Assembly (NCBI GenBank): GCA_017964755.1
Contig: JAGCRI010000075.1
Location: forward strand, 1 to 20,218
Reading direction: 5' to 3'
DNA length: 20,218 bases
From: Bacteroidales bacterium
GTDB lineage: Bacteria; Bacteroidota; Bacteroidia; Bacteroidales; WCHB1-69
Position 1 is the stretch's first letter. Each line of letters begins with the position of its first letter. The notes under the pieces were generated by a model. That model saw nothing but the letters and a program-made list of their open reading frames with translations, did not search any database and was not told the origin of the DNA. Positions 1-7,748 of the stretch are shown here, one piece after another. Made by a program: the position numbers and the translations under genes.

Positions 1-297
1 AAAGCACTTGCCGCCTCAGGAGTTTGGACATCGTCCTCTTCTGTTGACTGCCCTGGCAACGAATCCACAAAATTGAACAACCTCTCAAATTTCTCACTCT
101 ATCCATCAGGATACGCACAATACGGCTACAGCTATGCACTTGGACAGTATGCCTATCTGTGGGTATCTAACAATTATAACTCCAATTATGGCGCAAGAGT
201 ATATATTGATTATTCAAGCACCTCCCAATCAATTGGTTCTTATACAAATTTCTACAAGCATTACGGTTGTTCCGTAAGATGTGTAAAAAATGAATAG
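1..297 (+). CDS. FISUMP-domain protein, C-terminal fragment (5' end outside window)
   Basis: The frame is open from base 1 to the TAG at 295-297 and encodes 98 residues. It has no internal ATG start; the TTG at 73 is only a codon inside the domain. The residues match the end of the FISUMP domain (TIGR02145): a W-T-S-S turn, the F-S-L-Y-P-S-G-Y segment equivalent to F-S-x-I-P-x-G-Y in the copies at 15787-20218, a Tyr/Asn/Ser-rich variable stretch, and the terminal S-V-R-C-V-K-N motif. FISUMP proteins are typically secreted or surface-associated, and their molecular function is unknown. It faces right, towards the oppositely oriented FISUMP array at the other end of the window. Its Tyr-rich loop differs from all three of those copies, so it is a diverged paralogue. 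Its upstream domains cannot be seen. Confidence 0.85.
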   Translation, partial: KALAASGVWTSSSSVDCPGNESTKLNNLSNFSLYPSGYAQYGYSYALGQYAYLWVSNNYNSNYGARVYIDYSSTSQSIGSYTNFYKHYGCSVRCVKNE

Positions 298-328
298 AAC
301 CACGTAAGTTTTAATCCACTACTCACAT

Positions 329-367
329 AAAAAAGACTTGGCATTGTTGGATATCAAGTCTTTTTTT
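329..367 (+). terminator. Rho-independent terminator after the left FISUMP gene
   Basis: Twelve bases, AAAAAAGACTTG (329-340), are perfectly complementary to CAAGTCTTTTTT (355-366), with a 14-nt loop and a run of seven T. It lies 31 nt after the FISUMP stop and 12 nt before the promoter of the next operon, so it separates the two transcription units. The stem is A/T-heavy except for GACTTG/CAAGTC. Confidence 0.85.
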
Positions 368-379
368 CATTTTTTCGTG

Positions 380-387
380 TATCTTTG
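380..387 (+). promoter_or_regulatory. Bacteroidota -7 promoter element TATCTTTG for the five-gene operon
   Basis: TATCTTTG matches the TAnnTTTG -7 consensus of the Bacteroidota primary sigma factor. It lies 27 nt before the ATG at 415, which gives a leader of about 20 nt. No convincing TTTG -33 box is visible at the usual 19-21 nt spacing; the region there is the T-tract of the preceding terminator. Confidence 0.7.
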
Positions 388-414
388 CAGGTTACATTAT
401 AATTAATACAGATT

Positions 415-1158
415 ATGTCTATAATAGTTAAAAATGTCTCTAAAGTTTACGGCAAACAATATGCTTTGGACGATGTGAGCTTTGAAATAAAAAAAGGCGA
501 GGTGGTCGGCTTCCTCGGCCCTAACGGCGCGGGCAAGTCAACGATGATGAAGATAATAACCTGCTTCCTGCCACCGACAAAAGGTGACGTAACTGTCTGT
601 GGCTATGATATATGGAACAACTCACTCGAACTTAGGGAAAAAGTGGGTTACCTCTCTGAAGCAAACCCTTTGTACTATGATATGTATGTTGAGGAGTTTC
701 TGGAATTTATTGCCGGCATACATCATATCAAAAATAAAAAGGCGCGCATTGACGAAATGATAGAGTCAACCGGCCTCACCCCCGAACGCAACAAAAAAAT
801 CGGGGCTCTTTCGCGCGGGTATAAGCAGCGTGTGGGGCTTGCACAAGCCATGATCCATAATCCGGAGGTCCTGATTCTCGATGAACCCACTACCGGCCTT
901 GACCCTAACCAACTCGTGGAAATCCGCTCACTGATAAAGAGTTGCGGGAAAACAAAGACTGTGCTCCTATCCACACACATAATGCAGGAGGTGGAAGCCG
1001 TGTGCGACCGCGCCATCATCATCAAAAAAGGGAAACTTGTCGCTGACGCCTCTCTCCCCGAACTTAAAAAAATGGCGGAGTCTATGGGCGTGCGCGAACA
1101 GATACGCCAGAGCGATGTCTTTGACATGGAAGCACTTTTCCAGCATCTTACAAAATAA
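415..1158 (+). CDS. ABC transporter ATP-binding protein, GldA-like
   Basis: This is a 247-residue cytoplasmic ATPase subunit of an ABC exporter. Visible motifs are Walker A GPNGAGKST (35-43), a Q-loop region G-Y-L-S-E (78-82) with Glu in place of Gln as is usual in this subfamily, the signature L-S-R-G-Y (132-136), Walker B LILDEP (153-158) and the switch His188. The sequence is closest in style to GldA, the gliding-motility-associated ATPase that is also widespread in non-gliding Bacteroidota. GldA itself has about 300 residues, and the C-terminal extension after residue 210 is shorter here, so a generic ABC-2 ATPase is also possible. No permease gene follows; the next gene starts 6 nt downstream and encodes an LTA-synthase-like enzyme, so its membrane partner must be encoded elsewhere. 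The ATG is preceded by an A/T-rich leader without a Shine-Dalgarno sequence. Confidence 0.85.
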   Translation: MSIIVKNVSKVYGKQYALDDVSFEIKKGEVVGFLGPNGAGKSTMMKIITCFLPPTKGDVTVCGYDIWNNSLELREKVGYLSEANPLYYDMYVEEFLEFIAGIHHIKNKKARIDEMIESTGLTPERNKKIGALSRGYKQRVGLAQAMIHNPEVLILDEPTTGLDPNQLVEIRSLIKSCGKTKTVLLSTHIMQEVEAVCDRAIIIKKGKLVADASLPELKKMAESMGVREQIRQSDVFDMEALFQHLTK

Positions 1159-1164
1159 AAACTG

Positions 1165-3039
1165 ATGACCACAAAACGCGAATTTTCACCTGTCGCAACG
1201 CTGCTGCTCAGACTCGGCTGCATGATGGTTGTCTATACTTTGCTTCGGGTGATTTTTTTTGCGTTTAACTCGTCGTTTTTCCCTGAGGTTACTTTCGGCT
1301 GTTTCGTTTACGGTCTGCGCTTCGACCTCAGCGCGCTCGCATATCTCAACGCCGTGTATGCTTTTCTGCTTATTATCCCTGCAAATTTTGTCTTTTCAAA
1401 ATGGTACCGGCGTGCGGCAAATATTGTCTTTTTAATTGCCAACATCGGGGCTTTGGCTTTCGCGTTCATTGATGTGGCTTACTTCCCGTTTTCGTTGCGG
1501 CGTGCCACTTGCGCTCTGTTTTCCGTTGCGGGTGAGGCGAATAACATGGCCGAACTGCTCCCTCAATTCCTGCACGATTTCTGGGCGGTCGCTCTTCTTT
1601 TTCTGCTTTTTACAATACTTTTGTTTGTTATTGTAAAATATGTCGATTATTCTTTAAAGAATAAATTTCTTTATAATAATATTCTGTCAATCAGTAAAAT
1701 AGTGCTAAGCCGGATTCTTGTACTGGCACTCTTTTTTGTCGGTTGCCGCGGCGGGTTCCAACTCCGTCCGATTAATAACGTTGAGGCGGGGCGATATACT
1801 TCTGTTGAGAATATCCCTGTGATTATCAATACGCCGTTTTCGCTGATTACAACTTTAGGCAAGTCGGGGTTGGAGTGCAAGGACTATTTCAGTGACGAGG
1901 AGGCGGAGCAATATTTTACACCAGTGAAATGCCATTTGGAGAATAATTTGGTGCAAATACCTGATTTTAAGAATATTGTATTCATAATTTTAGAAGGAAT
2001 ATCTTCAGAATATTCGGATTATCTTGCTACGGAGCCGAAAAGTATTGCGGGTTATACGCCGTTTTTGGACAGTTTGGCGCGGCGGAGCATGACTTTTCGC
2101 TGCTACGCGAACGGACAGCAGTCGATTGTCGCGCTTCCGGCTATTCTGGGGAGCGTGCCAAGTTTGTCGGAACAGCCTTTTATTCACTCGTTTTATTCCA
2201 CAAACCGTATCATGTACCCTTCAAAACGGATTGCTGAAAACGGATTCGACTGTTCTTTTTATCATGGCGGCGCAAACGGCACAATGGGCTTCGACAAGTT
2301 CTGCGCCCTCGCCGGTATCAGCAATTATTTCGGGCTGAATGAGTACCCGAACAGTGATGACTATGACGGCAGATGGGGCATTTTTGACGAACCTTATCTT
2401 CAATATTTTGCAGATGAATTGGATAAGAAAAAATCACCGTTTTTCGCGTGTGTCTATACTCTCTCTTCTCATCATCCATATACCATTCCCGAAAAATACA
2501 AAGACATTCTGCCAAAAGGTGAATTTCCTATGCAGCAGGCAGTTGCATATACTGATTTGGCTCTCCGAAGATTCTTTGAAAAGGTTTCACAATACGAATG
2601 GTTCGGCAAGACTCTTTTTGTCATAACCTCAGACCATACAAATTATGCCGGGAGCAAACACAGTCATTCCTCGCAATTATACAATATCCCGCTGCTTTTC
2701 TTTCATCCGCTAAACAATAATCCCCAACATTTTGAAACGTTAGCGCAGCAATGCGACATTATGCCGTCTCTCTTATGCCTTCTAAATACTGATAAGCCTT
2801 TTATCGCATACGGGAATAATCTTTTTGACACAACGCAGACGCGCTTTGCAATCCATTACCGCGAACCTCTATACGAAATGACAACACCTTACGGAAATAT
2901 TGCTTCCGACAATAGAGAACATTTTTCCTCTTCACCTGATGATTTTCCTCAAAAATCTTATTATCAGAATTTTATGAAAGCATATATACAGGAATATAAT
3001 AACAGGATGATAAAAAACAATTTTAATATTAACCAATAA
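1165..3039 (+). CDS. LTA synthase-like membrane phosphotransferase (sulfatase/alkaline phosphatase superfamily)
   Basis: This 624-residue inner-membrane protein has about five hydrophobic helices (roughly 10-32, 52-75, 84-106, 138-162, 177-195), then a large extracytoplasmic domain of the sulfatase/LtaS type (COG1368). The metal-site pattern is visible: Glu277 in I-I-L-E-G, Asp490 and His491 in T-S-D-H, and His499/His501 in K-H-S-H-S. The expected nucleophile position, Thr in Staphylococcus LtaS, is Ser320 in G-Q-Q-S-I-V. Family members transfer phosphoglycerol or phosphoethanolamine to glycans or lipids. In a Gram-negative Bacteroidota the acceptor is unknown; LPS or periplasmic glycan is a guess. 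It starts 6 nt after the ABC ATPase and ends 11 nt before thioredoxin, so it is part of the same operon. The membrane region is richer in G+C than the A+T-rich C-terminal part. Confidence 0.88.
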   Translation: MTTKREFSPVATLLLRLGCMMVVYTLLRVIFFAFNSSFFPEVTFGCFVYGLRFDLSALAYLNAVYAFLLIIPANFVFSKWYRRAANIVFLIANIGALAFAFIDVAYFPFSLRRATCALFSVAGEANNMAELLPQFLHDFWAVALLFLLFTILLFVIVKYVDYSLKNKFLYNNILSISKIVLSRILVLALFFVGCRGGFQLRPINNVEAGRYTSVENIPVIINTPFSLITTLGKSGLECKDYFSDEEAEQYFTPVKCHLENNLVQIPDFKNIVFIILEGISSEYSDYLATEPKSIAGYTPFLDSLARRSMTFRCYANGQQSIVALPAILGSVPSLSEQPFIHSFYSTNRIMYPSKRIAENGFDCSFYHGGANGTMGFDKFCALAGISNYFGLNEYPNSDDYDGRWGIFDEPYLQYFADELDKKKSPFFACVYTLSSHHPYTIPEKYKDILPKGEFPMQQAVAYTDLALRRFFEKVSQYEWFGKTLFVITSDHTNYAGSKHSHSSQLYNIPLLFFHPLNNNPQHFETLAQQCDIMPSLLCLLNTDKPFIAYGNNLFDTTQTRFAIHYREPLYEMTTPYGNIASDNREHFSSSPDDFPQKSYYQNFMKAYIQEYNNRMIKNNFNINQ

Positions 3040-3050
3040 AAAATAGAATT

Positions 3051-3365
3051 ATGGCTTTAGCAATCACAAAAGACAATTTTGAAGAAATCGTGAACAGCGG
3101 CAAATTAGTTGTTATTGATTTTTGGGCGACTTGGTGCGGTCCGTGCCGCGCACTCGGTCCGATTATTGAAGAATTGGCTGAAGAATACAAAGATCGTGCA
3201 GTAATCTGCAAATGCGATGTTGACAGCGAACAGGAACTTGCTATGAATTTTCAAGTTATGAGCATCCCGAAGGTTGTATTTTTAAAGAACGGTGAAATGA
3301 AAGATATGCAAGTCGGGCTGACTTCTAAAGATGTGCTTGCTGCAAAAATCGAGAAACTGCTTTAG
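3051..3365 (+). CDS. trxA: Thioredoxin
   Basis: A 104-residue single-domain thioredoxin without a signal peptide, so cytoplasmic. The active site WCGPC is at 28-32 (redox cysteines 29 and 32) and is preceded by D-F-W-A-T. The cis-proline is Pro73 in S-I-P-K-V, followed by the usual F-L-K-N-G turn. It reduces protein disulfides, normally recycled by thioredoxin reductase, which is not in this window. Two extra cysteines, Cys53 and Cys55 in V-I-C-K-C-D, lie at the end of the third beta strand outside the active site. It lies 11 nt after the LTA-synthase-like gene and 4 nt before the next gene, so it is co-transcribed. Length and motifs are fully typical. Confidence 0.96.
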   Translation: MALAITKDNFEEIVNSGKLVVIDFWATWCGPCRALGPIIEELAEEYKDRAVICKCDVDSEQELAMNFQVMSIPKVVFLKNGEMKDMQVGLTSKDVLAAKIEKLL

Positions 3366-3369
3366 AATC

Positions 3370-3723
3370 ATGTGGTTACTGATAATTCTTGTATGCCTGC
3401 AAAGCGTTCTGCTTGTGGGCGCGCAGACGTTGCTCAAGATTTCTGTCGGTCTGTGGGGGCCTTTCAGTTGGTCGTGGGAATATTTTAAAACGGTGCTGAC
3501 CACATGGCAGTTTGCCCTTTCTGGCGTGTGCGCGCTGTGTGCCATGCTTGTGCGGATGTTCACATTGAAAAAATTCGAGTTCAGTGTCGCCTACCCTCTT
3601 CTGAGCATCAGCTACATAATCGGGCTTTTGTCGGCGCAGTTTATCCTGCACGAAACAGTGCCTCTCACACGCTGGATCGGCGTTGTAATAGTTGTGATAG
3701 GTGTATTTTTCATAGTCAAATAA
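3370..3723 (+). CDS. Small four-helix EamA/SMR-type membrane protein
   Basis: This 117-residue protein is almost entirely hydrophobic, with four predicted helices (about 1-22, 45-64, 72-92, 99-116). The third and fourth helices carry the drug/metabolite transporter pattern: S-V-A-Y-P-L, a loop with H-E-T (94-96), then R-W-I-G-V-V and a glycine-containing last helix ending at F-I-V-K. Such single-repeat proteins (SMR or half-EamA) usually act as dimers that export small cations or flip lipid-linked sugars such as aminoarabinose-undecaprenyl phosphate; the substrate here is unknown. The ATG at 3370 is chosen over an upstream in-frame start at 3331 because that one overlaps the end of thioredoxin and would add a polar tail before the first helix. 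Its stop overlaps the mtaB start as TAATG, suggesting translational coupling. Confidence 0.8.
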   Translation: MWLLIILVCLQSVLLVGAQTLLKISVGLWGPFSWSWEYFKTVLTTWQFALSGVCALCAMLVRMFTLKKFEFSVAYPLLSISYIIGLLSAQFILHETVPLTRWIGVVIVVIGVFFIVK

Positions 3724-4964
3724 TGGGAACTCAGAAAACTTTTCAGATACACACTTTCGGCTGCAAACTCAACTTCAGCGAATCTTCTGAAATCGCGCGG
3801 CGGCTTGTGGAGGGCGGCTTGTGCGTTGCCACGAAGCACCCCGATTACATCATTGTGAACTCGTGTGCAGTAACCGCTACGGCGGAGAAAAAAGGCAGAA
3901 ATGATGTGGCACGCATCCACAGGGAAAATCCTGAAAGTGAGATAGTTGTCGTGGGCTGCCATTCAAGTCTGCGCCCCGAGGAGATAGAAAAATGGAACGG
4001 CGTTGTCAAGGTTTTCGGCAACCGCGACAAAATGAGTGTTGTTGATTATATCCTCGGCCGGGAACTGCAGCCCGCACCGCGTTTTTTCTCTTCATACTCC
4101 TCCAACGACCGCACCCGTTCCTTCCTGAAAATTCAGGACGGCTGCGACTACCATTGCGCATACTGCACCGTTGCAGACGCTCGCGGTGAGAGCCGGAGCG
4201 ACACCATCAGCCATGTGCTTGAGAACATTGAAAAGATCCACGCCGCCGGTATCAATGAAGTTATTCTTACGGGAGTGAACCTCGGCGATTTTGGAAAAGG
4301 GACTTCTGAAAATTTTTACAAGTTATTGCAAGCGATTGATAATCAAAATCTTATTCACAGATTCAGAATTTCTTCTATCGAACCTCATCTGCTCACCGAC
4401 AATATTATTGACCTTGTGGCTTCGTCTCAAACAATAATGCCGCATTTCCACATCCCGCTCCAAAGCGGCTGTGAGAAAATCCTGAAAATGATGGGGCGGC
4501 GTTACAGCGCTGAATTTTTCGCCAAAAAGATCCTCACCGTCAAAGAAAAAATCCCTGATGTCTGCATAGCGTTAGATGTTATCACAGGTTTCCCCTCAGA
4601 ATCTGACAGTGATTTTGAAGAATCATATAATCTAATTGACAGTCTGCCAATAAGTTATCTGCATGTATTCACTTACTCCCGCCGTCCGGGGACGCCAGCC
4701 GCGACAATGGAAGGGCAGATTCCGGAACCGGTTAAGCGTGAGCGCACAGACCGGCTTTTGGAACTTTCGGAAAAGAAAAAGCGGATTTTCTACTCACAAC
4801 ATCTCGGCGAAGCACGACCGGTGCTGTGGGAAAGCGACAAAAAAAACGGACTAATGTTCGGATTTACAGATAATTACATAAAAGTAAAAAAATCTTACGA
4901 CATTGAATCCGTAAATAAAATATACAACTTCACAATAAAGGAAGATAACATTTGCTTATCGTAA
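3723..4964 (+). CDS. mtaB: tRNA N6-threonylcarbamoyladenosine-37 C2-methylthiotransferase MtaB
   Basis: A 413-residue radical-SAM methylthiotransferase that converts t6A37 to ms2t6A37 in tRNAs reading ANN codons. The N-terminal UPF0004 domain has its three Fe-S cysteines at Cys14 (T-F-G-C-K-L-N), Cys48 (V-N-S-C-A-V-T) and Cys79 (V-V-G-C-H). The radical-SAM cluster C-x3-C-x2-C is Cys141, Cys145 and Cys148. The H-T-F-G-C-K-L-N and N-S-C-A-V-T forms favour MtaB over MiaB or RimO. The C-terminal 60 or so residues resemble a TRAM tRNA-binding domain. The frame is open upstream to 3504, but the ATG at 3723 overlaps the stop of the preceding gene by one base (TAATG) and gives the family N-terminus, so it is the start. 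It is the last gene of the operon and converges with the DUF2520 gene 27 nt downstream. Confidence 0.95.
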   Translation: MGTQKTFQIHTFGCKLNFSESSEIARRLVEGGLCVATKHPDYIIVNSCAVTATAEKKGRNDVARIHRENPESEIVVVGCHSSLRPEEIEKWNGVVKVFGNRDKMSVVDYILGRELQPAPRFFSSYSSNDRTRSFLKIQDGCDYHCAYCTVADARGESRSDTISHVLENIEKIHAAGINEVILTGVNLGDFGKGTSENFYKLLQAIDNQNLIHRFRISSIEPHLLTDNIIDLVASSQTIMPHFHIPLQSGCEKILKMMGRRYSAEFFAKKILTVKEKIPDVCIALDVITGFPSESDSDFEESYNLIDSLPISYLHVFTYSRRPGTPAATMEGQIPEPVKRERTDRLLELSEKKKRIFYSQHLGEARPVLWESDKKNGLMFGFTDNYIKVKKSYDIESVNKIYNFTIKEDNICLS

Positions 4965-4991
4965 TAAAGCAAGAGTTTAGTGTTTCTGTTT

Positions 4992-5759
4992 TTATTTTGA
5001 ATGAGAGATAATATAATCCGTCATTTTGGAATATATCTCTTGTAATTGCGGATAGTCACGCAAAGCTGCCAACTGTTTGTTAATCACAACGCTGTCACCG
5101 CGCCGCGCCGGTCCTGTCTGAGCCTGACGTGGTGTCATTTCACGCACCTTTTTCGCAGTGTTTTCTATCAATGGTAACAGCAATTCCCAATCCAGACCTG
5201 CCGCTTCCATTTGTCCGTAAGCTATATCATACAACGCATTAATGAAATTATTGGCAAAAATAGCAGCCAGATGAAGCTGAAACCGCTGTTGTTCTGAAAC
5301 GGAATAAACCCTATCACTCCAGTAAGAGGCAAAATAGCTCAACCTGTCTTCTGTTTTAGCGGAATTACCCTCCACACACAATGGCACTTCCAGTTTTGTA
5401 AAATCAGATTCTTTGGATATGCTTTGACAAGGATATAGCACACCATAACGGCGTGCATATCCTTTAAAAATATTTTTGGAAACGGAGCCAGAAGTGTGTA
5501 CGGCAAGATTCATCTTGAACGGGATGCTTGCCACCAATTCACTGAGGCAGTCATCTTTAACAGCAAAAATGTAGATGTCGCTATCCGGAGAAAGCTCTTC
5601 CAATGAATCAATCGGCGTTGCCATACACCATTGGGCGCACTCTTTCGCATGCTCAATGTTGCGACTATAAACCTGATTTATCAAACAGCCTTCATGAAAG
5701 CCCACTTGAGCGAACCATGAAGCTACATTTCCGCTGCCGATAATAGAGACCCGTTCCAT
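4992..5759 (-). CDS. Rossmann-like / DUF2520 domain protein (COG5495)
   Basis: This 255-residue protein begins with a dinucleotide-binding fold, S-I-I-G-S-G-N-V-A (5-13), related to the F420/NADP-dependent reductase and 6-phosphogluconate dehydrogenase-like group. After that comes the all-helical DUF2520 half, with the family landmarks Y-P-C-Q-S-I-S in the middle and Q-T-G-P-A-R-R-G-D near residue 215. It is expected to be a cytosolic NAD(P)-dependent oxidoreductase, but the substrate of the family is not established. Its ATG directly abuts the TAA of the upstream aldolase gene with no spacer, so the two are almost certainly one transcript and may be translationally coupled. No promoter is visible inside the aldolase 3' end. 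Confidence 0.88.
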   Translation of the reverse strand: MERVSIIGSGNVASWFAQVGFHEGCLINQVYSRNIEHAKECAQWCMATPIDSLEELSPDSDIYIFAVKDDCLSELVASIPFKMNLAVHTSGSVSKNIFKGYARRYGVLYPCQSISKESDFTKLEVPLCVEGNSAKTEDRLSYFASYWSDRVYSVSEQQRFQLHLAAIFANNFINALYDIAYGQMEAAGLDWELLLPLIENTAKKVREMTPRQAQTGPARRGDSVVINKQLAALRDYPQLQEIYSKMTDYIISHSK

Positions 5760-6836
5760 TTAGTATCTATCCACCGCGTTCAAGTCTTCAAAAGCGATTT
5801 TAAGACGTTTCACTATTGACTTCTCGCCTTCGCGGAGGTAAGCGCGTGGGTCATAGAACTTCTTGTTCGGTTTGTCAGCGCCGTCCGGGTTGCCGATTTG
5901 TGCCTGCAGATAATCTTTCTTTTCCTTATAATAATTCATAACGCCTTCCCAGAACGCCCACTGTGTGTCGGTGTCAATATTCATCTTTACTACACCATAC
6001 TGAAGTGCTTCCGCAATTTTCGCCGGTTCGGAACCTGAGCCGCCGTGGAACACGAAGTTGACCGGATTTGGAGCCGTATGGAATTTCTCCTCAATATATT
6101 TCTGTGAATTATGAAGAATAATAGGTTCAAGTTTCACATTGCCCGGCTTGTAAACACCATGGACATTGCCGAATGAGGCAGCAATAGTGAAATTCGGGCT
6201 TATCTTGCTCAGCTCTTCGTAAGCGTATGCCACGTCTTCAGGTTGGGTGTAAAGGCGTGCGCTGTCGATACCTGTATTGTCAACACCGTCTTCCTCTCCG
6301 CCTGTAATTCCAAGCTCTATTTCAAGTGTCATCCCCATTTTTGACATGCGGGTGAGATATTTCTTGCAAATTTCAATATTCTCTTTCAAAGGTTCTTCTG
6401 AAAGGTCGAGCATGTGCGAGCTGAAAAGAGGCTTGCCGTTTTCCTTATAGAACTTCTCTCCAGCATCCAAGAGTCCGTCAACCCAAGGGAGGAGTTTCTT
6501 TGCGGCATGGTCGGTATGGATAATAACCGGAATACCATAATACTCAGCCATTTGATGAATATGCTTTGCACCTGCCACCGCACCTGCCACTGCAATTTTC
6601 TCATTCTCGTTAGACAGTGACTTGCCTGCGTAGAAATATGCACCTCCATTTGAGAACTGGATCATAACAGGGGAATTGACAGCCTTCGCCGCCTCCATAA
6701 CTGCATTGACCGAATCAGTGCCGACAACATTGACAGCCGGAAGCGCGAACTTCTGCGCCTTAGCTATTCTGAAAATTTCCTGCAAATCACCGCCGGTTAC
6801 TACACCGGGTTTCACTTTATCAGATATTCTTTCCAT
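5760..6836 (-). CDS. fbaA: Fructose-bisphosphate aldolase, class II (long, FbaA type)
   Basis: This 358-residue zinc enzyme splits fructose 1,6-bisphosphate into glyceraldehyde 3-phosphate and dihydroxyacetone phosphate in glycolysis, and runs in reverse in gluconeogenesis. Its numbering matches E. coli FbaA: catalytic Asp109 and zinc ligand His110 in H-T-D-H, Glu174 in E-I-E-L-G, Glu181 with the following acidic loop, zinc ligands His226 (N-V-H-G-V) and His264 (F-H-G-G-S-G-S), and the phosphate-binding N-I-D-T-D-T segment at 286-291. The length is typical of class IIA. It is the first gene of a - strand pair with the DUF2520 protein and has its own -7 element at 6928-6935, giving a leader of about 85 nt, long for this window. 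Nothing is missing. Confidence 0.97.
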   Translation of the reverse strand: MERISDKVKPGVVTGGDLQEIFRIAKAQKFALPAVNVVGTDSVNAVMEAAKAVNSPVMIQFSNGGAYFYAGKSLSNENEKIAVAGAVAGAKHIHQMAEYYGIPVIIHTDHAAKKLLPWVDGLLDAGEKFYKENGKPLFSSHMLDLSEEPLKENIEICKKYLTRMSKMGMTLEIELGITGGEEDGVDNTGIDSARLYTQPEDVAYAYEELSKISPNFTIAASFGNVHGVYKPGNVKLEPIILHNSQKYIEEKFHTAPNPVNFVFHGGSGSEPAKIAEALQYGVVKMNIDTDTQWAFWEGVMNYYKEKKDYLQAQIGNPDGADKPNKKFYDPRAYLREGEKSIVKRLKIAFEDLNAVDRY

Positions 6837-7049
6837 ATATTTGTTTTTTTAAATTGTTGATTATTTGATTATTAAAATTAATTTATCATCAGAAAAGAGT
6901 AACTTTCCCCTTTTTTATTATAGCTTGCAAAGATAATATTTTTTGATGTCAGAAAAAGTTTATCCCCATTAAAAATCATTATCGTTATTTTATTTATTTC
7001 CAATAAATTATCTTATTTATAAAACTCTCGCTAAAATAGTGTTATTCCA
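6837..7049. other. A+T-rich intergenic region between menG and fbaA (213 nt)
   Basis: It holds the fbaA promoter and leader in its left half. The right half, downstream of menG, is very A+T-rich and contains only a 7-bp A/T palindrome (6992-6998 with 7002-7008) without a T-run, so no terminator for menG can be called. No ORF with coding character and no tRNA-like structure was seen. Confidence 0.6.
6928..6935 (-). promoter_or_regulatory. -7 promoter element TATCTTTG for fbaA
   Basis: On the - strand 6935-6928 reads TATCTTTG, a match to TAnnTTTG. It lies 91 nt before the fbaA ATG and is the only such match in the gap. No clear TTTG -33 box is seen at 19-21 nt. The leader is A/T-rich with a short GGGG run. 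Confidence 0.65.
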
Positions 7050-7742
7050 TTAAGACTTTTCTGCTACATACAATCTGCAAACGCCAAAAGAGAATGAAAA
7101 CTCTTTGATATTTTCAAATCCTGCTGAACGCAAGAGTGATGCAAAAGCCTCAGACTTAGGGAATTGCAATATTGACTTTGGAAGATAACGGTAAGCGCCA
7201 GGATTACCGCTTATTGCTCCACAAACAAATGGAATAATGTGCAGTGCGTATAATTTGTACAGAAAAAATAATAAACGGTTGTCAGGGTAAGAGAGTTCGA
7301 GCACGAAGAGCCGACCACCCTTTTGCAAGACTCTGCACATCTCGCTCAGGCCAGCATTCAGATTCCCGAAATTGCGCACCCCGAAAGCCACTGTAACAGC
7401 ATCAAAAGAAGCGTCAGAAAAAGGCAACCGCTCAGCCTCAGCACGCAAAAGCTCAACTTTTTCCGCCAAGCCGTTAGCCTCCAATTTTTTCCGGCCGATT
7501 TCCAGCATCCGCTCTGATATGTCGGTTCCTGTCACCGAATAACCGGCCTTCGCAAGGGAAAGCGCGACATCAGCTGTACCCGTAGCCACATCAAGGACAG
7601 TGTCAGCCTGGCTATTTTTGAGCTTACCAACCATCCTCTTACGCCAAACCCTATCCGCCCCGAAAGACATCAGCTTGTTCAATCTGTCGTAATTTGGGGC
7701 GATATTGTCAAACAGAGCCTCAATTTTCGCGTTTTCAGGCAT
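7050..7742 (-). CDS. ubiE: Demethylmenaquinone methyltransferase (MenG/UbiE)
   Basis: A 230-residue SAM-dependent C-methyltransferase that catalyses the last step of menaquinone synthesis, demethylmenaquinol to menaquinol, at the inner face of the membrane. The N-terminus has the UbiE motif F-D-x-I-A-P-x-Y-D-x-L-N (11-22). SAM motif I, V-L-D-V-A-T-G-T-A-D (49-58), and the acidic end of beta 2 in T-G-T-D-I-S are visible. The family motif F-G-V-R-N-F-G-N precedes K-G-G-R-L-F-V-L-E. In an organism of this type the quinone is menaquinone, so MenG is the better functional name and the Coq-type reaction is unlikely. The gene starts 6 nt after the tex stop and is probably expressed from the tex promoter. 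Length is normal. Confidence 0.95.
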   Translation of the reverse strand: MPENAKIEALFDNIAPNYDRLNKLMSFGADRVWRKRMVGKLKNSQADTVLDVATGTADVALSLAKAGYSVTGTDISERMLEIGRKKLEANGLAEKVELLRAEAERLPFSDASFDAVTVAFGVRNFGNLNAGLSEMCRVLQKGGRLFVLELSYPDNRLLFFLYKLYALHIIPFVCGAISGNPGAYRYLPKSILQFPKSEAFASLLRSAGFENIKEFSFSFGVCRLYVAEKS

Positions 7743-7748
7743 AACAGA

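Noticed and set aside
331..367. CRISPR or repeat element around 329-367
   Set aside because: A single hairpin with a T-run, with no repeated spacing; it is a terminator.
723..1223. Long antisense ORF (166 codons, - strand) opposite the ABC ATPase
   Set aside because: It lies across a clear ABC ATPase reading frame and shows no recognisable motif; it is a shadow frame. The same applies to the other antisense frames over tex, gltX, mtaB, gpsA and the metal ATPase.
3504..3722. N-terminal extension of MtaB by 73 residues
   Set aside because: The extension overlaps the EamA/SMR-type gene in another frame, is unlike the family N-terminus, and the TAATG overlap at 3721-3725 gives a natural start.
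4952..4972. TTGCTT / AAGCAA hairpin over the mtaB stop codon as a terminator between convergent genes
   Set aside because: Only 6 bp, it overlaps the stop codon, and no immediate T-run follows on either strand.
6992..7008. ATTTATT-TCC-AATAAAT palindrome after menG as a terminator
   Set aside because: All A/T stem of 7 bp with a 3-nt loop and no T-run on the - strand; expected by chance in such A+T-rich DNA.
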